Part shown: piece after piece, positions 51,000-64,000 of the stretch
Position numbering within the stretch: position 1 is the first letter of the stretch
Layout: each line of letters starts with the position of its first letter
From: Latrodectus hesperus
Taxonomy: Eukaryota > Arthropoda > Arachnida > Araneae > Theridiidae
DNA length: 64,000 nt
Direction of reading: 5' to 3'
Assembly: GCA_037975125.1 (NCBI GenBank)
Contig: CM075857.1
Span: 86,908,699 to 86,972,698, forward strand
The notes under the pieces: generated by a model
What the model was told of the DNA's origin: nothing
The model's database searches: none
The model's input: only the letters and a program-made list of their open reading frames with translations
Translations under genes and position numbers: made by a program

Positions 51000-51400
51000 C
51001 TTAAGCTAAAAATCCGCTTCAGCTGTAAGAGAGTATTGAAAAATCTCAATCCATTTTCGGCACTCCAGGAAAGAAACCCTATTTCTTAATCACACATATG
51101 AGGGGAAACTACAAATACTGTTGCCAGCTAATGGCTATAAAATCAGAAACCCTGAAGCAATATTCGAAATTACCTTCTGCGGTGATACGCCATTTTGCAT
51201 AATAAGTATCAGAACTCTAATCAGACAAGGCAATGAATTGAAAGAAAATATTTCAAAAAGTTATCCCAGAAAAGGACATGAAATTACGTTATTCACTCCA
51301 GACAATGCGAAAATGTCACTATTATGTGACTTAAATACTAAGCCCGGGACGGAATAGCGTTCTATGCAAATAGCGGCGAGTTGAAAATTCTTCCTCTTCC
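51000..51400. other. GC-richer non-repetitive island
   Basis: A compact block with normal-looking base composition. A 78-codon frame (51121-51357) starts at TTG, not ATG, and has an ordinary residue mix (for example GHEITLFTPDNAKMSLLCDL), but no family is recognised and no convincing splice sites were found. Could be an exon, an old repeat or regulatory DNA. Confidence 0.25.

Positions 51401-54960
<3,560 letters not shown>

Positions 54961-55038
<78 letters not shown>
54961..55038. repeat. (AT)n microsatellite, 78 bp
   Basis: Uninterrupted alternating AT. Confidence 0.97.
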
Positions 55039-55040
<2 letters not shown>

Positions 55041-55508
55041 GCACGAATTGAAAAAGTTACTCAGTTCATAATAACCACAAATTACTTATACATACGTTTA
55101 AGTGAAAAAGAATAAATTATTTCCCTCATCAAAAATAATCATCTGATTGGCATCTCGTTTTTGGAAATAAAAATTTGGAATGTAATTTTTTGGAATTTCT
55201 TATTAAAATTAGAGCTATTGAGTGATGTTAGTTAACTAGTATAAACACAATTCCTTTTCAAATAATTTTGGAAAACGAATATGATACGAAATTCAAACCA
55301 AATTCAATAGAATTATAACAAACAAAAATGTGCTTTTGAAATATCTTTCACTGTATAATAACTAAGACAAAAATTCCCTTCATTTTTTTAGACTTTTCGT
55401 TTACTACCATATCTTAAAACAAAAATCGATTTCAAATTTTATGGGAAAAAATTCTTAAAGAGGATATGGCTTGAAATTTTAAATTTTATGTGTAAAGTAT
55501 TAATTATC
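55039..55508. other. AT-rich spacer, nothing recognised
   Basis: Lies between an AT array and the LINE insertion. No features were seen. Confidence 0.5.
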
Positions 55509-55523
55509 AAAATTACAATATTA

Positions 55524-56534
55524 TTTATTTATTTACAAATGCTTGTCTTTTGGTCGCAAGGCAATTAGACAACGGGCTCTCCAATATCTTGCAACACGAC
55601 AAGAAAAAATCAGATAGTGCAGAGCACTCGTCCAAATGTGTAGCAGTCATAACGTGTCCAGACACGCAGGTAGGCCACAATGTTAAAACGGAAGAGATGG
55701 GCATGGAGACAGTCGTGACCAGTCAGCATTCTAAATGCAGCAACTGCAGTCGCTCGTGGGAAGTCAGGAATAGTGTGTGGAGCCGAGAAGAGTACAGTCC
55801 TAGGCTTGCCATTCGAAAGGTGTAAGACAGTATCACGGCGAAAGCGCCTAGACATTCTAGAAATTTCAAATTTAGATGAAGTCTCAGTTTAGATGAAGTT
55901 AGATGGAATCTCAGTTTCACAAGGGGTTTCTGAAGAATTAAGGTCGCTTTTTTGGCAAAGAAATCAGCTCTCTCGTATCCTTCAATGCCACAGTGGGAGG
56001 GAATCCACTGGAAGGACACTTTATAAGGGAATCTCTCAAGCAAAGTCCTGCAATTTAGGACTCTTTGGTTCTTAACCTCTTTATTAGTGCAAAGAGCTTG
56101 AAGCGCAGAAATAGAATTCGAAATGATTACGGCTCTTTCAAAGGAGTTTTATCGTATGGAGAGTTGTTGTAGTGCTATGAGAATAGCTTCCATCTCACCA
56201 TCAAAGTGAGTCGAGAAAGTACCAACCGGAAGACGAAAACAGAAAAGTTCACTAAAGATGCCAGCACCGGCGTCTTGAGAAAAATCAGAAAGTGAACCAT
56301 CCGTGTAAACGTGCAGCCATTTATCAGGTAATGGATGGTCTCTAGAGCAATCGCCCGAATAATTTCGGGAGCGAGTCCCGACTTTTCAATTTTCTGAGTA
56401 AGATCCAATCTTACATCGAGATTCATGTAATGGAAGGGGCAAGGAAGGGTAAGCAATTCAGTCGGCAAATCATTAATAATTTGATATCGTTCAATAGCAC
56501 GGACACATTCAATAAAACCTCTTTGAGTCTTCAT
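55524..56534 (-). mobile_element. 5'-truncated non-LTR retrotransposon (LINE) insertion
   Basis: 1011 bp on the minus strand, bounded by a perfect 15-bp direct repeat AAAATTACAATATTA at 55509-55523 and 56535-56549, the target-site duplication. On the element strand it ends in a (TAAA)n-like tail, as expected for target-primed reverse transcription. Coding content runs from the end of the reverse-transcriptase region through RNase H to the post-RNase H C-terminus, typical of Jockey/CR1/R1-like elements. It is truncated at the 5' end, as most LINE copies are, and much GC-richer than its surroundings. Confidence 0.96.
55545..56534 (-). pseudogene. LINE ORF2 3' part: RNase H domain, broken
   Basis: The frame opens with KTQRGFIECVRAIERYQIIN (region after reverse transcriptase) and runs to about 56336, where a 1-base change shifts it. 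The RNase H domain then begins: HVYTDGSLSDF with the first catalytic Asp at 56299-56301, and FDGEMEAILIAL with the conserved Glu at about 56194-56196. A TAA stop lies at 56149-56151. At 56116-56118 the codon for the third acidic residue reads Asn in IISNSISALQAL, where the family has Asp-Ser. FQWIPSHCGIEGYERADFFA follows, with the His and last Asp present. After another frame change comes VAAFRMLTGHDCLHAHLFRF, and the piece ends near 55545. RNase H would remove RNA from the cDNA hybrid. With a stop, frameshifts and the Asp-to-Asn change this copy is inactive. Confidence 0.93.
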
Positions 56535-56549
56535 AAAATTACAATATTA

Positions 56550-57931
56550 AACATCTCATCATGTAACTTGTCAAATTTAATCTTAGTCGTATATACTTGT
56601 ATGGTTCAGAATTTATTTTATATTGATGTATCTGTACAACTAATCTATAAATATAAAAAATGGATGCAGAAGTAATAAACCAAACCAAATCTTTCTAAAA
56701 GTCTCATCTGATATAGCCTAGAATCACTATATTTATCCATGTATACATTCATACATAATGTTGCAGGTGAGTACAAGACTGTATCTTAAGTTTAATGGGT
56801 TTCAAATACTCACCCATCATCAAGTACCTCGTAATTTTGAACCACGGTGAGGTGACGAAGTTAAATCTGAGATGGCATTCTCCTCTCCACATGCATCCAT
56901 GTATAGTAAGACATCTGTCTACCTTCTTTTAAATTTAAAGTATGTGTTTAAATTGCATTAAATAATTTTCTACAAATCCATTTGTATATCTCCAATGCCA
57001 AATACATAGATCAGATAATTTCAGAGATACTTCTGTGGCTGAGCTCAAAGATTCACGTTTCCGAAAGATTTTCATAATTCTTGTGACAATCATTTGGTTT
57101 TAATTTTTTTATAAGATATAATTAAATATCGTATTATTAAGAGCTAATTAGCGAATATTTTTAAAGTTTTTTGAAGTATTGCTTTAACTTTAAAGGAATA
57201 CATATATTTGGCTTCAATATCAATTATTTATAGCAATTTACTTCAAAATTAAATAATTTTTCTATGTTTATGTTAGAAGATGTCTTTTAATATAAATTTC
57301 TAATGCAAACTTTGAAGGAAAAAATAGCAATTACACCTAATATTTTTCTGCATGCATAATATTATTCATTTTTTAAAGTATCAGTTTTAAATTAACCTCA
57401 ATTTCCATAAATCAATTCTAAAACTGTTAACATTCGTGGAGAGAAAATTTTAACGTATATATTTTTCTTAATTTACTTTCAAGATAGACTTTAAATACAG
57501 CTGCGTAAAGACATAATAATAGTTAGTAATAATAAGAAATAAAAATAGTAATATAAATACATAAGAATATAAGACATTTATTTTAACAAAAATTACCATT
57601 GAGATAGAATGATATTGAAAAATATTATGTGAACATATATATGCTCTCTCTCTGTTTAAATATTTATTTGAGTATAATTTTTATATTAAGCTTTTTTCTG
57701 AATTAAATAGCTTAGTTTTCGTATGCAGTCTATTAAAATATATATTGGATATATATGTGACATATTTCTTAAATTTGCGAAATACACGCTCACACTTTTC
57801 TAATAAATTTCCAGTGTTATGAGTTCATTAACATCCAAATAACCTTCGAGATTTGTAGAAGATATTTGAATGAAATCCAAATATAGTATGTGAATACAAT
57901 GGTAGATTTATTTAGATTTATTATTAGATTT
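56550..57931. other. Non-coding DNA, nothing recognised
   Basis: Slightly less AT-rich around 56700-56900. No frame or element ends were seen. Confidence 0.45.
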
Positions 57932-57977
57932 ATTAAGTAATACAATAATATTACTAAATATTGTTGTATTACTTAAT
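57932..57977. repeat. 18-bp inverted repeat, hairpin
   Basis: Arms 57932-57949 (ATTAAGTAATACAATAAT) and 57960-57977 pair with one mismatch around a 10-base loop. Weaker complementarity continues outward. Confidence 0.9.
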
Positions 57978-59399
57978 ATCTAAATAAAATTTGCATTAGT
58001 CTTAATAATATTTCATATTTTAAATTAATATTTTCAATAAATTTCTTAATTTATAATGCATGATTTTGGTAGCAAATATATTATTAACTTGACATTTTTT
58101 AACATAAAATGAAAAAATAGGCACCATATTTTATTAATAAGATTTCATTTGCTTTTCACCTTTGTTTACTTTTTATTTTAGGAATATAAATATTTATTCA
58201 ATAAATTTACGTTACAGAAAATTATAAACATCTAAATATATTGTTTTTGCTTTTAATACCAAGTTTGATATACGTGGAATAAATAATGAAGCGAAAGAAT
58301 CTTCAATATTATTCTAGGCAAAAAATTTTTCTGTGAAATTCTTTCTTGGAAGACTGCATTTAACAGCATATTCAGCATCTTTATTGAATTTTAATATCTT
58401 CTATATATTCTTAATGTAATTGCAAAGACTTAGTGAATTTTATATTTTTCATCAATAATTAAAGTTTAAGCTGCCTTTATATTATTTTTAACAATAGATT
58501 TAGAAATCAAAACAACTCAATACCAATTTCAAAACAATGTACTTAATGGATTTTCTCCTTTGATTAGCATAAATTAGGTATAATTTAATGGCATTTGATT
58601 ACTACATATCCTAGTAGATAAGCAATGCTCGAAAAACTTAACACATTTACCAATTAGTGTCGCTTCTATAAATTCACTCCTACAAAATAATTAAAATAAA
58701 CATGTGTAAGATATTTACTGATTGTCCTATTAATGAAAAATCATTATACTCATTTTCATTTTTAAGATAATGCCTATTCCTATTAAATAAACATTATATA
58801 TTTTTTCAAAAATAACCCATTAAAGATTGCTTATCCTAAGCATATTTATATTTTTAAAAGCCAATTAAAAAATTAATTATTTACTAAATTTGAGTAAAAT
58901 TAGCACATTTAAAGAAAACATTAATGTATTGCTAACGTAAATATCTTTCATTTAATGTAATTTCACTTGAAGTTTTTGAAGTTTAATTGAAAAGAAAGAG
59001 ATTTAGGGATTTAATCTGAGTGAAAAGAACCATTTTAATTATAATAAATACATGGATACTTAATTGAATATTTTTATGAAATTAATTATTAATTTCTTAT
59101 GTGTGTGCTAAGATAATGAATAAATAATTAATTATAATTATAAAATTTGAGTCTTTATTCAATATCATTGCCATAGTTAATTCTTAAAACATGCACTAAA
59201 ATTTAATTTACATTTATTTCCTAAATACAAATGTAATTCAAGCATTTATAGTTTCTAACGATATAGTGGGAAGTGGGAGTACTTTATTTCACATAGATTT
59301 TTTATTAAAAAAAAAATTCATTTGTTGTTTTTGTAAATCTTTATTGTAATAAAAACTCTATGTCAAAATTTTCGTAAATTAAAATAATTTAATAACTTT
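57978..59399. other. AT-rich non-coding DNA, nothing recognised
   Basis: No features were seen. Confidence 0.5.
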
Positions 59400-60010
59400 A
59401 AAATTTATTTTAACTATTCAACACTTGTTGCTTGTCTTATTCTGGCAATTCTCTCATTTATGGCTATTCCTAAGTAAAGGTATCCATAGACATTTATGAA
59501 TTAAAACTTCCTCGCGACAAAGGCAGTTGCTTTGAAAGGAATATTTGACACAAAGCAGTTTCCTTTCATTGAATATTTCAGCCATTTTCCTGCCCAACCT
59601 TCTCAGACACAAGATAAACGTTTGAAGCATTGAAAGATACTGCCATTTTTCTATGGTATCTTAATGCTGCTTTCTTATACTTCAAGAGAGCGATAAGATT
59701 TTTGGCACGCAACGCAAATTTCTCCTCGAAAATAAATTTCATCGATATTCAACACTTTCGCCATAAAGGTAGAAATACTTTCGTCGCCGCAAACACTCAT
59801 AGCTTATAAGCCGGCAAAACGTTAAAGAACAGGCGAAGCGAGAGGGGCAAGAAATAAAGTAAAAGTTTTCTAAAGGGGGGTTGACGTTTACCACGCCATG
59901 AATTTCAAACGCTTGCTCAAGCTCTTTCTGATGGCGTCGCCAGGCCTGCGGAAACATTGGATGGAATGCGGGAAAGGCGATGAAGTGAACATTTTGGATA
60001 GTCTCCATTT
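59400..60010 (-). other. GC-richer island with an ATG-started ORF
   Basis: The clearest non-repetitive GC-richer block in the right half of the window. On the minus strand an ATG at 60008, in a favourable context (AAAATGG), opens an 89-codon frame to 59739 starting METIQNVHFIAFPAFHPMFP. The first 40 residues have an ordinary composition (QAWRRHQKELEQAFEIHG), and a GTGGTAAAC sequence near 59893 could serve as a 5' splice site. I recognise no family. It may be a first coding exon of a minus-strand gene, a conserved regulatory element, or chance. Confidence 0.3.
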
Positions 60011-61297
60011 TAAGCTTTCAAGAGGTAAAAAATGACTTTCTATGAATTGTTTGAAGATAAAATGGCAGAAACATTCCTGATAAATAAATAAAAGTTGAAA
60101 ACTAATTGATTTTATTTAAATTTTTATACAAAATTTTAAACTTTGAATATTTCTTATAAAAATACTAATCATCAAAAGAATTTAAAGTAATACTAATGAT
60201 CTTACTCTCACACATAAGTTATAGAACTAGTAAACATTTATTATTCATTAATTCCGCTCATACCAGTCAAATTCTACATTTACATAAGCTTATAGTTCTA
60301 AAATAATAGAAAAGTCCCTACAAAGATTTAAAGAATAATATGTTTTCATAGAAACTAATTTAGTGTGAGACTGATTGCCATAATAATTAATTTAGTATCA
60401 ATTAAATAGATGGTACGAAATCTGATTCGATAGTGAAAGCATTGTGCTCTTGTCATTTGAAATTAGCTGATGACTACTTATCAAAACCATATATCATAAC
60501 ATCGATAACATGCATGTATGTTAATGAACCATAGTCTATCACTTCTCCTGTATTAAGCATATACTGATGGACACAGTATTATGTGATAGAATATATATAG
60601 GGCTCATTAAACGACGATATTTGAAATTATGAGATATTGTTAGCTTGTGTTAGATTCAGTCTAGAAGGATAGAAATGCATAAATCACTATGAAACCCATT
60701 TAATGCAACATTATTTTAATAAGATATCAATAATTGATAAAATAATGATTACACTTACTACAAAAAATCCAGGTGCGTGCGTTAAAATTCAAAAAATTTT
60801 AAATATTTTAAAATATTCCTAGTATTAAATATTTACATAAAAATATCTATATCATCAACTATAACGACATATATTTCAAGTAAATTGAAATATTTAATAT
60901 AACGGATAATACATTTTCCTAGCTAATGTAGAAATATTTTACTGTTTTTTAACATTCACTTGGGCTTGTTTCAATAAGAGATGTGTTTAATATACAAACG
61001 TTTATTTGAAATTATTTATCTGAAAACATTTTTAAAGATGTTCATTTTAGGAAAATCGTTAAGACCTTCTTTCTTAATATAAGGAAAATTAAAAAAAGTT
61101 GAATATATTATTTTAAAATATTTTTATAAATATTGACTAAATTGAATAGTATACATTGAGTAAATTCTACACGGATAAATATTTTGCTAAGGAAACTTAG
61201 TAAAATTTAATTATTATCAAATGTTAACTTTTTTGAAACATATTGAGAGCTCAATGCGTTTATCTAATATCAATGAACTTATGTTGATTTACTGAAT
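60011..61297. other. AT-rich non-coding DNA, nothing recognised
   Basis: No features were seen. Confidence 0.5.
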
Positions 61298-61372
61298 TTA
61301 TGTTGATCCTATAGAATGATCTCTTTGTTGATCTTATGTTGATCCTATAGAATGTTCATCCTATAGAATGAT
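61298..61372 (+). repeat. Three-copy short tandem repeat
   Basis: ATCCTATAGAATG occurs three times. The first two copies share a longer TTATGTTGATCCTATAGAAT unit with a period of about 36 bp, and the third follows after 16 bp. Confidence 0.9.
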
Positions 61373-61973
61373 TTTTTCATGAGTTGTAGAATAGGAAAAT
61401 GGAAAGTACACATTTCCTCGTGAATTTAGAAATTTTCTAATTAAATTTAACATGATTGCTGATGGAAATTCCTGTTGAATACATTCAATACCTTCCTGTT
61501 CATTTTAATCTGTAATAACATGTATTCAAACGAAAATTTTTGCGTGCACGATTATCATTTTGAATACAAAAAACTTGATATTATTAATACTTTAAAAGCC
61601 AGGATATTGGTTAAACTGATGAAATTGCTTAATAAAAGCAGAAAAAATGTCTTAATTCCTAAAAATTTAAATTTCTTGGGGTAGGAAAAACTTATACAGC
61701 AATATTACTGAAGCAATGAAAATGAGATTGTGAATTTGTCTATGGAACCAAGAAGGGCAACGCAGCATAGATTACAAATGAAGCTAAAGTAAAATGATAT
61801 TAGTAAAAACTATCCTTCTTGTTGATAGAATTTTACTTTCGATGTTTTTCAACAACTTAGTAAAAATAAATGAGTTAACCATTCCGCGATTTAATAACAA
61901 TGCCACCAATATTGAAAAATTCTAGAAAAGATAAAATCTCTAGACTTAAAACATATGTTCTTATTATGCTACA
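61373..61973. other. AT-rich non-coding DNA, nothing recognised
   Basis: A 69-codon Asn/Lys/Leu-rich frame at 61475-61684 has no recognisable motif and fits AT-biased chance sequence. Confidence 0.45.
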
Positions 61974-61987
61974 ATGAAATATTTCAG

Positions 61988-62191
61988 CTTCTTCCCCCTT
62001 CAGATCAATGTCATTATTGAGGGAGTGGATCCTCTGGTGGTGCCATCTATCGGAGGAGATTAGAGCAAAGTCGTTTTTTCACCTTAATATTACTCTGGTG
62101 AAACGAAAGAAGCCCCCTATTGACTTAAGCTCGCGTAGCCAATGGCATAGAGAGCTTGGCTTGCCCAAGTGTCATAAGTAACAAAAACAAC
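61988..62191 (+). mobile_element. SINE-like insertion with 14-bp target-site duplication
   Basis: 204 bp bounded by a perfect 14-bp direct repeat ATGAAATATTTCAG (61974-61987 and 62192-62205). Its 3' half matches the element at 44977-45114, and both end in CCAAGTGTCATAAGTAACAA plus an AAC-rich tail. The 5' part contains a GGAGTGGATCCTCTGGTGGT segment but no clear tRNA-type A and B boxes, so it is a truncated SINE or the 3' end of a LINE. The length and clean duplication show retrotransposition. Confidence 0.92.
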
Positions 62192-62205
62192 ATGAAATAT
62201 TTCAG

Positions 62206-64000
<1,795 letters not shown>

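Overview
This window looks like an intergenic or deep-intronic stretch of a very AT-rich animal genome, most likely an arachnid and probably a spider. The evidence is the base composition, the absence of any convincing host protein-coding gene, rRNA or functional tRNA, and the content: fossil Tc1-type DNA transposons, 5'-truncated non-LTR retrotransposons with an RNase H domain, tRNA-derived SINEs, and at least 14 long (AT)n arrays (78 to 666 bp, about 2.8 kb in total). The spider assignment is inference from the style of the Tc1 and SINE sequences. No search was run.

Layout. 0-10 kb: a near-complete Tc1 element with both terminal inverted repeats and TA target sites (3825-5408), an RNase H-bearing LINE remnant (about 6540-7110), three AT arrays, and unremarkable AT-rich DNA. 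10-21 kb: a Tc1 pseudogene (about 11360-12380) split by a 114-bp copy of its own upstream flank, two (GT)n arrays each within 200 bp of an AT array, a 25-bp perfect hairpin at 16.6 kb, a repeat cut by microsatellites (19.73-20.1 kb) and a GC-richer unclassified insert (20.19-20.56 kb). 21-33 kb: a 228-bp block that is almost pure A/T, a palindromic MITE-like element (26.93-27.2 kb), an unclassified cassette with an unrecognised 142-residue ORF (30.43-31.26 kb), and a third Tc1 pseudogene (31.68-32.64 kb). 33-45 kb: four AT arrays including the 666-bp one, a second MITE-like palindrome, and three SINE copies (41.38, 43.68 and 44.98 kb). 45-64 kb: mostly AT-rich filler, a 430-bp AT array, a 1-kb LINE 3' fragment bounded by a perfect 15-bp target-site duplication (55.52-56.53 kb), a SINE with a 14-bp target-site duplication (61.99-62.19 kb), and several GC-richer non-repetitive islands (42.8, 47.4, 51.0 and 59.4-60.0 kb) that could be conserved regulatory DNA.

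No genes work together here. All recognisable coding material is mobile-element coding sequence, and every transposase or reverse-transcriptase-type frame is broken. The most interesting items are the structural records of past events (templated duplication, target-site duplications, hairpins, higher-order structure in the AT arrays), the unrecognised ORF at 30.6-31.07 kb, and the GC-richer islands. I did not find a convincing new biological system.
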